Assembly: GCF_009870125.1 (NCBI RefSeq)
Contig: NC_046681.1
Location: 12,227,001 to 12,291,000 of the forward strand
DNA length: 64,000 nucleotides
Reading direction: 5' to 3'
Source: Drosophila pseudoobscura
Lineage: Eukaryota > Arthropoda > Insecta > Diptera > Drosophilidae
The position numbers and the translations under genes were made by a program. Each line of letters opens with the position of its first letter. The first letter of the stretch is position 1. Below the pieces are notes generated by a model, which worked only from the letters and a program-made list of their open reading frames with translations, did no database searches and was not told the origin of the DNA. Below, in pieces: positions 24,520 to 39,358 of this stretch.

Positions 24520-27500
24520 GTAAGTAGTCACATTTTATTAATGAACAATTTAAAAAACTTGTATAGCCCCTAAAAAAATTACCGAGACCTTCGCATAATT
24601 ATTTAAAATTCCCAAAAATTATAATCTGTATTTTAAGGTCTACATTGGTGTACATTAATTAGAAAGGGATTTGATTTTCTTTGAACGCATATTTTAAACT
24701 TTCAAAGTATTCTGCTTTCTTTGAAAGAAGATCCCCAGAAATGTTTTGCTTTACGCTCAGAAGAGGAGAGACCATAGGTCTAATAATCGTTTCTTTGTAT
24801 TTATAATCCCTTCCCGTTTTTCAAATAAATGGGGTTTTATATGGAAGCATTAATTTAGCTGCGGGGTTGAAAAATAACAAATTAATCAAAGGAACTTAAG
24901 GGTTTTTATATGAAAAATATCAGTTGTGGAAATTATAAAATGGTTTAAAAGATATATATTGTCTATAACGTTTTCCTGTAGAAAAAACTACCACCATCTT
25001 CAAATATATTTTCCAGATTGCACTTTGATCTTAAATTCTCAATCCAAACAAACGCAGTATATTTTCGAAAACTTTTTCTAAATTCCATTATGCCTCAATA
25101 GCAACTTAATTAAAACCCGAATCGAAAGTTTTCAAAGCCTGAAAACCCACTCACTGATGGATGGCATGAAAAAGAATGCGAAAGGAATTAAAACCCATTT
25201 CTGCGAGAGAGAAAATTGATAAAATGAAGACTTAAGCGATTTGTTTGGTTCGTGTGGGGAATCTCCAGCGAATCGCTTTTTTGGAACGTGCTTGGAATAT
25301 CCAAAAAGGAAGAGCGAGGGAGAGGGAAACTACTACTCCTACTCCCACAACAGTGGCGATTCAGGGGATTTGGTGTGGGGGGGTAGGTAGGGGGCAGGGG
25401 ACTCTGCTAAGTGCTTAAGTGTTCTAATGTTGCTCTCTTTCTCTTTCTCTTTTATTCCATTCAACCCCCACTCTAACCGACTCTCTCCCAGCATCACTCT
25501 ATCCATCTATCTCTTTTGCCCCATTATTTTATCTCTCTCTCAGTCGCACCACCGAATATATATGTATATGTTCCGCCTCTTTCCGCCCGCCATCACTTGA
25601 GTTGCAATTTGCAAGGCGCGCCAGCTTTCCATATCCCTTTCCGGCACAGCTCCATCCATCTTTCCCATCCTCCATTTTTAATATAATTATTGTTGCTGTC
25701 TGGCGCTGAAAATTATGAAAATTATCAACTTGATGCTACATCACCCCAGAAAACAAAAAACAAAATAACAAAAAAAAACCCCATGTAGATGTAGATGGAA
25801 AATCCACGCAAATTTCCCACTAAAACAATCATCCGAAAGGAAGTCATTTGCATGGACGCGGTGTGGGACGCGGACCCAACAGAAATCACAAATATGTATG
25901 CAATGGTTTTGGCTTGGGGCACTTTAATTATCCAACATAAGAAGGAAGCAAATAAGCCAACAAAATGCAAAATAGCAGCCGAGCACAACACAAAATTCAA
26001 TTAAAAATGGAATCCCCGGAAATTCCTTGTTGTAAGCGGGGACGGGCCGGGCCGGGCCCTCCCCTTCCGCCTACCCAGAAAAATGTCGAAAAGCCATATT
26101 GTCAAAAAAGGCAAATTGTTCAACTGCCACGAAGGTGGCAGGGAAAACATGTGGCCAATAAATTTTGGCCAAGGCCAGCCCTGAAACAACAAAGCAAAGG
26201 GCGAGAGAACGAGAGAAGGGAAAATGGAAAGCGGTGGAGTGGAGTGGAGGAGAGAAGAAAAATCTGCTGCTTTTGCTGCTCCCCCGTAATCCCAACTTAA
26301 GTATGTAAATTGCCGCACGTTCATTTTTTGATTTTCCAGCATGAAATCAGTATAATCTGTTTTGTAGGGGTCCGTGCTGACCAGCGGGGAAAAAGTCACC
26401 GCTGGCGAGGATTGGATTCTTCTACGGTGTCCTAGTGCCAGGCCTCCAGGACCCTCGCTGGCTGCTGTCCGGCTGCCCGGCTGCCCTGCCCAGGAGCGCT
26501 GATTAACGCACTCGAGCGCAATCTGCCTCACTTCACTTTTATGCAAACACAAAACAGAAATACGAGCATAAAGGCACAGAGCACAAAAATAAAATAGAGC
26601 CTCATGGCTCCTCTCCACCACCACCTGCACCTCCTCCTCCTCCTCCGACTGTCTCTGGCTGTCTGTCTGTCTTTCGGGCCTATCTTGATGGCAGCGTGGA
26701 AATGCTCCCGGTGAAAAACTCTCTCGTTCTGTGTTCTGTGTTTGACTGTCTGCCTTTTCATATTAAAGGTAATTTTCATATTTCTGCAAATGGCAGTCAG
26801 CCTCATCCTCAGCATCTCTCTCCATCTCTATCTCCATCTGCATCTCCATCTGTCGCATTCTTCTTCTACTTTGGCACACGGCAATTCAATCATTTAAATT
26901 CAAAAAATACACATAAATATATGTATATGTATATGTATAATAATTTATATATGCATGTAGTACCTGTACATAAAGAGGGGAAAGTAGAAAGGATAGCGGG
27001 GGGGAATATATTGCCGGCATAAGCCAACGACCGCCGCCATATCGTTTGAGTGCGGAAAGCGGAATAGTAGGTAGGAAGAGCATGAAAAGCTTATCGAACA
27101 GGTGATGAAATGGCTGATACTCTCGTTACTCCGCCATTCATTCCAGACAGTTGTATCTTTTGTCCTTGCGGTTCGCGGGTTCGTGGGTTCCCTGGACCAG
27201 CATCCCTTGCTCGGAACAACTGGGAAAAAGTGAAATTGTTGGCAGTTGAAGAGGAAATCGGTTTTAAATGAGGAAATGGGTTATGCCATGAGAGTGAATT
27301 GTAATCAGTGAATTCTTGTTCATATTGAAAGAATTCAGGCTTACATACTCGTACTCGTATGATTGATGTTTCTTTTGATGGATAATGTTTTTCCCTCCCC
27401 ACTTTAAAATTTGATTTAAATTGAAGACTGAAGAGGCTGGCTATTTATAGAAATATAACTCAGAGAAATATGCTGTTTATTTTCCATAGCCATATACATA

Positions 27501-29951
27501 TATTCCTAAGATACCATATCCGATTTACTTGTGTTTCATCTTAAAAACAAATGCATGATGGATATGCCACGCCCACGCCTGGAGACACCCCAATCAAAGA
27601 CCCTGTCTGGCCTCAGCTAATCCCCATATTATTCCGATCAAATGGCGGCTTTGCATCATAATGTGGCCAACATGCTCTTAAAGTAATGCTACCCATCTCC
27701 CGCACTCAGGGCATACACCAATAATAAAAAAAAAAAAACGAGAAGAAAGCCAAGGCAACTAACAAAATCTTGTGCAGCAGAAAAAAGAGACAGAGGGTAG
27801 GGGAGGGGAGTGGAACAGAACTGAAAAAATGGAAATGTTTTTTAAGCTGAAGCAGCTCGAGAGCAGCGCAGCAAAAAATATTTATTACTTTCGCTCCGAC
27901 TGGATATACGCTCCGACCGACTACGGCAGTAGGTGGTTGTGTGTGTGTCTGTGTGTGTCTGTGTATGTGTCTAGTGGGAGATTGTTTGCCCTCAAGGTGA
28001 AAATATGCTAAGTAACAAATAAAAGCAAGATCTCTATCAGAGCCTCCTCTCATGCCATCCTCCAGCTCTACTGCGGCTCGTGCCTGCCCCCATTGAGGCT
28101 GCAAATGTTGCAAACGAGTCGACGTCGAGTCTTTGGCTTTTTACATATTTTTGAGGTTTGCAGAACTAGCGGAAAGCGCATAGAGAGGCAGGGGATGTAC
28201 CGGATACGGATAGGATAGGATAGCAGTGGGGTGGGCCATAAGGATGAGGGTTAGGGCGAGAAAGACGAACGGCCAAAGAAGAAAAAGCCGAAAGCAAAGC
28301 TTGTAAACAAATTAAGAGATTGCTTTTGGGCAGGCGACCGTCAAAAGCGTTGGGCTTGAAGGCCGAACAAATGGCCAGAACGGACAGAACGCAAGGGGGA
28401 GGATACGGCAAGGAGGCTCCTTTTTGGGGCGGGGTGGATGCCCAAGGTAAAGGCTGGGCGTAATGACGGCAGAGATGGAGGCGTTACAACTTTGCTAAAG
28501 ATTCGAAAGGGGCGTTTCTAATCAAATCAGTTTGGCTGCATCCAATAAATTTTCCAAACTGGGAGCTGCAAAGGAAAAAAAAAGAAAAGAAAAAGATGGA
28601 AACTGGCAAAAATAAATGAAAACACTTTGCGGTTGAAGGAACGGCTTTTTGTGTGTTCGGAAATATTTGTTTACAAGTTTCGTTGATATTGCAATCGCTC
28701 AAAGGCGATGGCGCCCCAAGGCGGTATCTGTTCTGCCATTTATGAACCGCACTTTCATTTAGGATGCCTCCATAGTTGATGGTTTCCTTAGTTACTTTTG
28801 ATCCCTGGCCCAAACTTGTGGTGAAAATCTCTGCTTTATATTTATTTATTCCTTTCCATTGAATGTCAATCTGGAGTTATTGCGGCTTTTGTTCTTTTTT
28901 TCTTATAATCTTGGATTTTATTGAATTTATTTGATATTTATTTATATCTTTAGCCACAAATTGATGAAATTTATTTTTGAAAACTGTTTGATTGAAACAA
29001 ATTGAAATTTAAATGGAAATCTGCAGGAGGGTACTTTTAAGGAGGGTGTAATAAATTTGATTGGAAGTTCCAATAAAGGGATAAATTCTCGATCCAGGTG
29101 TAACATATATTAGAGCAAATAATCGTTAGAAAAACAAGTGCTTGTGAGAGAAAATGGTTTTTTGCCAAAGATATTCCAACCAAATGTCAAGAAGCTATAG
29201 TTTTGTATGACTTTTCATAGCCAAGACAAATAATATCAATCCCCCTAAGGACCCCTGAAACCCACACAAAAGAACACTAGTATAACTACTTCTAAATGAA
29301 TGGAATTTTTCTAATTTGGATTGTGGCATTTGGATTGAAACTTGATTATTTCAAGTCACTCATTCACCCAGGCGCCCAAAAATCTGCTCCAATCAAGAAT
29401 CTATCAAAAGTATAAGCCTTTGCCGCTTCAGGCGCCAGTCAATTGCTGGAATGAAATTACACAGAAAATGGATTTTGGGAAACAAAAATAACTATTTTGT
29501 GTGTACTCGTACATCGAATATTCATAACTTTTCCGGCAAGGAAATTCTAATTAAACGACTCTCGGAGCGACTGCCGAGCGACTGTGAGAGGCCTGCGACG
29601 GAGTCGAGCTCAGAGTTCAGAAGTTGGGCAAAGCGGGGCCGCACGCGGAATAGTTTTCTAATTAACTGTGAACTATGCGATGCGAACTGAGCAACGGAGC
29701 AACTGAGAACAGAGAGATAGAGAGAAACACAGAGAAATTGAGAAAGAGTAGCAGCAAACAGGAGGTGCTGCAGGTGCAGGTGCAGGTGCTGGGGCGGCTG
29801 GGAATGAAGACGCCGGTGAGATAAACCGTGAAATCTCATGAATTAACTGAGCCAACTTTTGACTCGAACGGAAAGCGAGAGAGAGAGAGCAGCAAAAGAT
29901 AGAAAGAGCAGGCGAAAACTATTTGAAAAGAAAAGACAATTGCAGCAGCAG

Positions 29952-29990
29952 AGTCTCTCTCTCCCTCTCCCTCTCTCTCTCTCTCTCTGT
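29952..29990. repeat. (TC)n / GAGA-type simple repeat
   Basis: A near-pure CT dinucleotide run, interrupted by a few CC steps. On the complement this is GAGAG, the GAGA-factor core, but simple slippage explains it equally well. Confidence 0.9.
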
Positions 29991-30470
29991 GTCTCTGTCT
30001 CTTAGTCCGGAATTTGGTAAAGGTAAAGGGGGGGGGGGTACGGATACGGGGAATATGGATACTGAGTCTGGTTGGAGTCTAGAAATGGTTTTAGCCCAGG
30101 CGGAAAGCGAAACGTCGCCAGCAAACAGCGTCGAGCTTCGAGTGCGGGGCTTTCCCTTCATTGTTACCGCCATTGTACCGGAAATGCCGCACAAATGAGA
30201 AGTGGAAGGAAGTTGACAAGCCAGTGGGGGGCGGCGGAGGGGGGGGGGTGTGGGAAAGGAAAGCAATGGGGTGGCAGAAGGCAGGAGAGCCCCCTGCCAA
30301 GTGTGAAGGCAGTTGACTGCAGGGCAACAGAAACAGAAACAGCAGTAGCAACACCAACAGCAACGTGCAACAGAAACGTGCAACGTGCAAGGCGTCAACA
30401 ACGAACCCCACTCGCCTCCGTACACATGACAGGTCGAAGGGGAGCTGGGACGGACCACGACGAGCGGATG

Positions 30471-30525
30471 CGGGTGCGGGTATGGGTAAGGGTACGGGTA
30501 AGGGTATGGGTGCCGGTGCCGGTGC
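30471..30525 (+). repeat. GGG-N3 hexamer array (G-quadruplex-capable)
   Basis: Seven GGG tracts are separated by exactly three bases (TGC, TAT, TAA, TAC, TAA, TAT), then two shorter GGTGCC units follow. The regular spacing meets the usual G3N1-7 quadruplex rule. Confidence 0.85.
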
Positions 30526-30826
30526 TTGCCTGGTGGCACTGTGTTTGGGGGGTTAAATGCGCTCCCGTCACTGGGGTCACTCCTCTAATTAGCTGCAGTA
30601 ATGGTGTGTCAACAGGGGAAGGAGTCCGGAAAGAGTGACACCAGAAGCGGCAGCAGCAGCAGCTGGGGGACAGCGTCAACTTGGGTCCCTAAGACAACAA
30701 CCTCCAGTATAAACTAAACAGTTTCGTGTAACTCTCCCGTTGCTGCAACCAGAGACGAAGACGAAGACAGAGACCAGAATCAGAGTCAGATCCAGCAGCA
30801 GTGCCTGGTCACGTGGGACGACTCTG

Positions 30827-30855
30827 CTCTCAGCGCCATCAAACGGCGCTGAGAG
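30827..30855. repeat. Perfect 11-bp inverted repeat (hairpin)
   Basis: CTCTCAGCGCC and GGCGCTGAGAG flank a 7-base loop, ATCAAAC. A CACGTG E-box lies 11 bp to the left. This could be a transcribed stem-loop or a dimer binding site; nothing nearby decides. Confidence 0.8.
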
Positions 30856-31964
30856 TGCAGCCAAGTCTCTTAACCCATTTAGCCCCAGACAGGATAAGGG
30901 AAATCATTCAAATGTATAAGTTAAAATCTAGCACGGAAAGATTTGCACTTGTTTCCTTATCGAATTGTAAAGTAAATGTCTTTTGCAGGGATTTAAATGG
31001 CTGTGGGAGATGCTTTACTGGGATTGGATAGGTTCATATTTATTCTTGAATATGCAGCCGAACGATGCAAGCTAGTGAGCCGGGGGTTGGCCTACAATCG
31101 AGGCGAGTTTTAGTCGGTTTTTTATATACTTGCCCCTTAAGAGTATTCTTATTTATTTATTAGATTCAGCGGAAACTCCCTAGACTCCCCATAAATTTCT
31201 ACCTGCCGCAACCTCTCAACTTTTGTTGGCATAAACTTTAAGAACCGCCTTAACCGCTTCATAACCGGCTTCAAATCTGACCCTAGGTATGAGGTATGCG
31301 GCATCAAAGATTCCGAGAGTCAACCGAGCAAAATCTGTGCCAAGCGCTCAGTGCTTAACGTTCAACGTCTTCCTCTTGGCCGCAAGCGACCGAATCTTGG
31401 CCCGATTCGAATTTGGTTGAGTTTTTTTTTCTTTTTCCTTTGCATGACACAAATAATTGGCGCATAATGAGCATAACTTAAAGCAAATTACGAGTTCCGA
31501 GCGTGTGCCGCTGAACGCCGAGTGGGCGGCGAGGGCGTGCCCTTGGGGATTGGGCGGGGTCTGGTTCCCGTTACCGTTCCCGTTCCTGGCTGCACCCTGG
31601 CCCTGTGGAATTTTCAAAGAAAACTTTAGAAAATATGTCGCGACGCTGGATCCTGCAGCTCTGTTTCATTTTCTCTCAGACCCTGCTTCTTGTTAAGCTC
31701 CGCCAACATTTTTCTTTAATTATTCAAAAGATAATTACACTAAAAAAATTTTTTGTCGCCAGGCAGAAAGAAGGCCAGTCCAATCCCAAGTAACAGGACA
31801 AAATCTATAGACTTGTTCTGCATCTTTGTTGCCGCTAGGGCAGGCGGGAGAGAGGGGGGGGATACGGGGGCAAGGGAGCCAGATGGGAGGAAAACTTTGG
31901 GTTTGCTGCTAAAAACGTTATTTTTATTTTTCTTCTCATAATTGCCAGCCAAGTAAACTGAGCA

Positions 31965-31994
31965 GAACGGAACGGAACGGAACGAAACGAAAGG
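31965..31994. repeat. (GAACG)n pentamer repeat
   Basis: About six GAACG/GAAACG units in tandem. Confidence 0.85.
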
Positions 31995-34900
31995 AGCGCC
32001 GGATGCCAGCGGAAAGTTAAAGGAAACGCAGCCCAGATACGGAACACAAGCGGTTTGGCACATAAGAAGATATACACGGGATACAAGGAGGCAGAGGCAG
32101 AGGACGGGACTCGGGAGTCAGGACGATGCTGCCAGAATAACGACGTTGCCTAGCACATATGCCAAATGGGGGGAAGGGGAAGGAGCAAGGATGGAGCCGG
32201 AATAAAACAAAAGAGAGAAGATGCAAATCGGTCGCCTGGATGTCTGCCAGCTCCACGCCGTAGATCTCTCTTTAAAAGTGTCTCGAAAGGTTTGTTTTAT
32301 TTTCTCCTACCTAACTGCCTCCCGCCATCCCTGCTTTAATTAATTAAATTTATTTTAAGTGGTGCAATAAAACGAGGTGAGCCGTTGAAGTTCAGACAGA
32401 CATCAGGAGCCAGCCAGGAGCTCCACCGACAGAGTGAGTATCGATTTATGCACACTTTTTAATGGAGTTTTTTGAGTAGCCCCACTTGAGTAATCCTTTT
32501 GTGATTGCGTCTATAAAAGAGAGCACTGCGAGTCAAATATTAATTTGGCATCCTAAAAAAAGGAACGACCTTAAGAATATGATTTTCCAAGGAAGTTTTC
32601 TAGGTTAAAGGCATTTGATAGTTGGAAAATGGCTTTCGGATACGGATTGAATAATGAAATATTCAAAATTAAAGTCACTTATTCCTGGGACTTTTAGGTG
32701 CCACTTTCCATGGATTATTACATTTCAATGTCATTCGTAATACAGCTGTATATCTCTTTGTCACCCCAAAAGTCCTGTGTCAAGCACGGCAGGTGACTGT
32801 AAAAACCTGCATATATTTGGTAAACAGAAACTTTACGCAAATATTTATTTCTGTTAATCCCCCGCGAAAGACCTGCAGTTTCTGTCAACACTTCAATCTT
32901 CCCTCGAAGCAGTCCATGCCCCCACACGCATATACATACAGCTATGTATTTTATATATATAAAGTGTATCTGCATATATTGACCATTTCGATTTGGCCCA
33001 CTCAATATGCATTTAAGCATCTGCCGGCCGACCACAGCCGGCTGGTGCCCTCCGACCAGCGTCGATGTCGATGTCGATGCCCATGCCGGACGATGCAGGG
33101 AAGTGTACGATAATTATCGAGACATATTTAATAATAACAAATAATAGTAAAGGCCCAGCAGACCCAGCAAGACCCCTATAAATGCTCATACTCGTATGTA
33201 CGGATTATATATTCATCTCTTAGTACTCTTTATAAATAAATGCGAAACGCGCATAATTGCCAGAAATTAACGTGACCGTACAATCAATATTTATCGTCTC
33301 CCTACTATACGATGTACATATAAATATATATGTTTGTATATATATATTTATTTGAACGGATGCCTGAATGTTCTCGTAATTTGCCTTGCGCGCTGCGTTG
33401 GCATTTTAATTTAAATTCAAGTTGGTAACGCTCCATTTTTTCGCCTGTTCGTTTGTTCGTTTGTTGATTTTGTCCATCAACGTACAAAAATGGCACGCGA
33501 ATTATGAACCGCAAATGTGCGTGCACTGGGTGAGGGAATATTGTATATATATGTATGTATATATTTTTAGTATATAGTAGTAGGCGGTGGACGTAGGCCT
33601 GGCAATCGAATGAGTCGCTCTGCACATTTGCATGTCCAACAGCTGACGAGACGGGGCTGGTGGCGACGCGTTTACGCCCCCAGAACGACGGCCACACATC
33701 TATTTTTAATGGACATATTTTCATATGCAATGGCCACTCTTCTCGTTATTTTTTTTTTGTTTTTGTGGAGAACAACGACCAGAGGGAGAGGGAAAAAAAG
33801 AGGCGAATTTATTTACGCAAACATTGCACAGCTTATCTATGGCCATGGGTGTTTAATGGCTGGGAAATGGCCGCCGCTTGATGATTTTTTCATTGATGTT
33901 GGCCCAGGTCGAGGTCGAGGCCCTTGCGCATTTGTCAAGTTTGCAGCGGAATGGTTTTTCCGTATGTCAAATAACTTTGAGACCCGAAATGAGTTCGATA
34001 TGAGTGCCACATGAAATTGTCTGTAAAGTGATATTGCATTCAAAATGACGAGTGCATTGGTATTGTGAAATCAATTTTCAGCATCGAAAATCCTTTGATA
34101 AAGGAAATATTTCATGAAAGGTATTGGGATTTAGAGATTTTTATACACTTTTGTGGCTTGAAAATAATATGAATGCTTTGCTGGACGGCTGAAACCCCTC
34201 TCAAATTCAGTAAAATCTTGATTAAAGAATCTGACGTTGAAAAGGGTGTTGCATTGAACACACAAATTGAATATAAGCGTGTAATCAGAATTCAATTAAC
34301 CTCTGAAAAATGTTTGTTGCCTCAGGACGAAAAACCTCTTGCAGTTTTCATGCCAGGATAATAGTTTGAAGAATTTATGGAGCCAGAGATATGCGGACCA
34401 CAATTCTGGTTCAAAAATTGAAAAATTGCCTCTGCATCAGCAAACACAGTCCACAAATGGAAGTTGAATCAAATTACTGTCTCTCCTCCACCTGACTGAA
34501 ACTTTGCTCGGCTTACTTTCCAACACTAATTGCTTTATACTTCAATGAAGTTTATATCTGACGAGAGAGTGTCCTGTCCTCCTCTCTTTGTCTGTGCCCC
34601 TGCTGCTGCTGCTGGTGCTTCTGCCTCTGCCCCTGCTGCTGCTGCAGTTTTATCTAAAGGCTGCGTCAACTTTTTGGCCAGAAACTTCAACAACTTGGCT
34701 GTAACTCATCAACAGCAGCAGCAGCAAGAGCTGTAGGAGCTGCAGGAACACCCAACTGCAATGCACTGCCAAAATGTGCCCCACACACATGTCAGTTGCC
34801 AGTTGGTGGATGTGGCAGATGCAACTGGTGGCCTTTGCGTGCCTATTTGCACTTGCCAAGTGGGCAAGTTTACATTAAATACAATAAATACTTGCCACAA

Positions 34901-37900
34901 TTTATGCAACCCCAATGGACTGGAGTGGAGTGGCAGTGGCAGTGGCAAAGGCGGACTGGTGGCACGCTGCGCTACAATAAAGCGGCTGGCTAAGGTGATA
35001 TACATATTTTATGGGCTCCGGAAGTAATTCAAACTGCATACAAGATTGAGTTCAATCTATCTGAGATCTGAGATCGGGCTGGATTAAACTCCCACTTATT
35101 TCCAGTTCCTGACTGCAGAGCGGTACTCCTCGAGATTTATATGCGCCGCATAGATGGTGTGGCTTTACGAGTACAGTAGTTGCAATATTCCATAAACTCT
35201 CCATCAGTTCTTGAATCGATTGCAGCTGTAAATCAATTTAAAATAAACCCTTTATCGAGTGCCGTACTGAACCAATTCCAAAATGGAATCAATCCAATCG
35301 TTTCTCCATTAGATTTGAATCTCTTTGATATTCTAGCAGTCCCATATTGTTATTATTCCACCTTGGCATGCAATGGAATCGTTCTCTGGTTTCCTGCCCC
35401 ACCTGGTGTATCATTTCCATGATAAATTCTCCACTTGCCGAAAAATAAAAGAGCCAACAGACCGAAATTGAAAACAAACGTCATATACGGTACGAGTACT
35501 ACCCGTACAGCGCATGCAATATTCATAGAGTCCTTAACAACTTTTCGTTTTGGCATGGGACTCGACTCACATATCATAAACATGCCTCACACGTTCCCCA
35601 CCTCCAACTCCTCCCCCTCCCCGTGCCAGACCCCCAAACAGTCTGTTGGCCCTGCCTTGTTGACTGTTTATCGATGATGTGCAAATTAAATTTTCGAGTA
35701 CAGCAGAGGCGTTGCACGTCTATCTGTCTGTCTGTCTGTCTGCCAGAACAGGAGACATCATTGATGGATACGCTGCGCACGTGTCCCAGACCGCAATGGA
35801 AAATATTTTTACACTTCAAAATTATTATGTGGACAGGCGATGGACAAACAAACAAATGAATAAATAGAGCTGACGGAAAATTGTGGCTAGCTGTCGTCAT
35901 CTGAGGTGGCGCTGCAAGAGGACCAGCAGATGGGCGGGGGGGTAGAAGGTGGTGCCATGAGTTGGTAAATTTATAAAGATATACATCGACAGCTGCACGA
36001 CAGACTGTCGGCGCCACCGCAGGTCCTGTTGGAAGTCCGTTTATGAAATACAAAATACACAAAAAAGTGGCAAAGCCAAAGGGAAAGCCAAAGCCAACGC
36101 TAGAGCCAAACGAGGCAAGCGACGCAACTTAACCAAATATAAAACTAAAATGCAACTAATTTGCAAGGCCACGGATGAGAGGAGAGGCCCCGCCCGGATG
36201 CCAAGGGTGTGGCAAATGCTAGTTAAATGTTGCTGTTGTTCTTGTTTCCGGTTGTTGCTTCAGTGGCAGACCTTTTGTTGCTCACTTTGACATACACTGA
36301 CCCAAAGGGAGTTGTTCGCTGGACAGGCCAAGTAGAAGTACTTTTAATTGTATGTGCGAGATTCAGAGAGCACAGAGGATCCTCTCAATGTTAGCCCCTA
36401 AATAAACGTCCTTAGGCAGAGGCATTAAACACAAATAGATAAATTGAAAGTGCAGTCTAGCCCCCCCCTTAAAGCTACACGATCTCTTCTTCAGCAAATT
36501 CGCATAAAATTGTGCCACAAATAATTCGCAATCAGTGCTTCTTGGCCTAGAGCATATCCAGACTTCGTCGCACACTCACACATTCCGATCCCCGGCTGGC
36601 TGGCTGTACCATGATGTTGTTGACTTGGTTCTCTTCGGTTTTTCCATGCGTAAGTTTTGTTTGTATAAGCCACGTGTGTGTATGCATCTACTACCATGTT
36701 TCTCTCTCTCTCTGTGTGTGTGTTAGCTGGTTGGTTGGTTGGTTGGCTGGTGCGTTTGTTTGTGGCCAGCTTAATCCTTTCATTTTCATAACTCGTCATA
36801 GAATGTAAACAAGATTAAGTTAGTTTTCTGTGCTGCTCAAGTGGCTTTGGTCGCTTTTGGAGAAGAGGGAGATTGGCGGGGGTCCGCCGGGGGGTCGTCC
36901 TGGGGTCTGGTCTGGTCAGGACATAGGGATATGCAATATGCTCTGTTCTCGAGATTCAGTTCGGTGGCAGCCAACTGCGGCTCTCGTCCTGCCCACAACA
37001 AGTCCACCAAGTGACTGTTGCAATTGCTTTAGTTGTTGGTGTCCTTTCCAATGGTGTTGTTGTTGTAATTGTTGGTGTAGTTTTACTAGCTGTTGTTCTT
37101 TTCGTTGATGTTGCTGTTGTTGTTGTTGCTGTTGCCTTACTACTAAACTCGGTAAAAGTTTTCGTATTAAAAAGTTGGACGTAAGGATTTCACAAAAGCT
37201 TCCGCCGCATTATATTGAGAGCTGATTTTGAGGATGCCCTTCGCCCACTGCTGCTCAAGCAAGGAGCCGCCTGGATCTTCCCTTTTTGGGTCTTCTCCTT
37301 GGGTTTTCTCATTTGATTGCCAAAGTGACATTGCAGTTGTTGTTGCTGTTTGCTGAGTTGTTATATGCATAGCTGGTAGCACTAATGGTAATTAAAGTTA
37401 TAACAAACATAAATTTATATGCAGATTTTGGTGTTTCGGCCACCCAAGACCCAAGCCATCAATAAGCTAATGAAGTGGGATGGAGTCTAGAGAGACTGGA
37501 GCAGGGCTTTTATTTTGGCAAGTTTTTATGTTGTGGAAAAACGATGGCAAAATATTAACGAACCAATTTGTGGGGCAAATTCCTTAGAAAACCAAGAATA
37601 AATATTGCTCCTTGTTCTGGAACTATTTTCAATTCATTTTCAATGTCCCCCCTAAAAAGCCACCAATTTATTATTTAATTTGAGGCACTGTTTAGACCAG
37701 GAATGTATTTGGGTTAAGCACAGATTAAACGATATAAACTAGGCCCCAATTAAACTTTTTTATTAGATTAAATACTGTTAAATTAAGCGCATTTTAATCA
37801 GCACATCCACTCTACGCTTAATATAAAATGATTACAGAAGTAGGATTATCAAAAACTTGTCGGACTTCCCAAAAACAATTGCCAAATCGGACAGAAGTCC

Positions 37901-38490
37901 GTGACATACATCCTAGAATAGACTATCAAAGTGCATATTATCAATTGTATAATTATGTATATCTCTTCCTTTTGCACTCATCAATATTTGCAGGCATCGA
38001 AATGGATATTCATTCGTAATTATGAGCCAATGGACAACGGAATTGTGCAAATTTGAGATGAGAGTTGAGAGAGAATGGTTAGCAAAATGCCAGAGCAAAT
38101 TATTCGTGATGTGACAACATGATTCCAATGAAATAACTCAAAGGAAGTGACGGCAAGTAAGTAATTCGATCTAATGAACCCGTCAGACAGGCTGCCTGGC
38201 TGCCTGACTGCCTGATGCGATGCCTGGCTCAAACCCTTAAGCCCAACTCATTCGGTTAACACCTTCACTCACTTCAGAGATAGAGAAAGAGACAGGCACA
38301 ACTGAGTGCACTCCGAATTGTAATTAAACTTATTACAATTGCATTCGAAACACAATCTGGGGTCGATTCGGGTCGGGGGCTTATGGCTGGGGCTTGCGAC
38401 CTAATCAATAAATTAAACATGCGCCCAACCGAGAAATCTTTGCTGCCGACTTTTGCATAATTTCGTAGGCGTTGTATTTGTTTAGTTTAG

Positions 38491-38511
38491 TGTGTGTGTG
38501 TGTGTGTGTGT
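38491..38511. repeat. (TG)n microsatellite
   Basis: Ten TG units in a row. Confidence 0.95.
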
Positions 38512-39358
38512 TCGGATGTTTAAATAAGGATATTTAATGCAAATCCTGGCATAAGTGAACACACTGTGAAAAGCTCCCACACAAACCGCACAAAATAATC
38601 AGGTTTTGTTTTGCTGCTCGATTGGGACTTACCGCAAAGTCCTGGCTCTGGATCTACCTCTGCTCTAGCTAAGGATCTGCTTTTCCTTTTCCATCTCCTG
38701 GCGAAACCATCATCCATCTCCCGGCCACACCCACTTACAACAATTTGTGCACATCGGCATACATATGTGAATTTCCTGTAATAGATCTTGCGGCAAACAT
38801 AAACTGCATGTTAAATGCTTTTGCCTCGAGGAGTACTAAGCCCGAGTGGTTATGGAGGGGGAGGGGCCGTGGGAGGAAAGGAAGGCAAGTGGAAGCCCCA
38901 CTGATGAGCTCAATGGTATAATGCATTTGAATACATGTATGAGTGCGTATCTCGGTGTGGGACGGTGGGAACGGTGGGGACGGAGGGGAGTGGAGTGTGT
39001 GTTGCGTTTCGTGCGTCATGCTCAAATGATAAATTGTTTCAGCCACGACCCAGGCACATGCACACGACGAGGACGAGGACGAGGACATAGGGTCGGGGCG
39101 CGGCGAGGGGTAGTGGGGTGCGGGAGCAGGAGTTGTGATAGCCAGAGATAACACACAATGCATAGTTGATGCCACACAATTTACACATATTAAGTAATGC
39201 TCCCGGTAACTGGTGTATCAGTGCGTACATCAAGCCATAGATGCGTCCGGGACGTGGCCGTGGGTTCTACTTACGAGTGTGGCAGCATGCGGTTCTGTCC
39301 TCGAACAAACTTGGACAAATTGCAACAAGATGGTTGAAATATCTCTGGGCCAACTGAT

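Larger units (their letters stand above)
24520..32400. other. Desert, part 2
   Basis: No gene is seen. The block contains CT-rich patches (25436-25545, 29952-29990), a G-rich run of 11 at 30028-30038, a regular GGG-N3 array (30471-30525), a perfect 11-bp hairpin at 30827-30855, and a GAACG pentamer run (31965-31994). Several purine-rich stretches near 20.9-21.5 kb and 29.7-29.9 kb look like GAGA-rich regulatory DNA. Confidence 0.6.

Noticed and set aside
33610..34014. 134-codon frame with a hydrophobic stretch
   Set aside because: The stretch is encoded by a poly-T run, and the rest of the frame is random in character.
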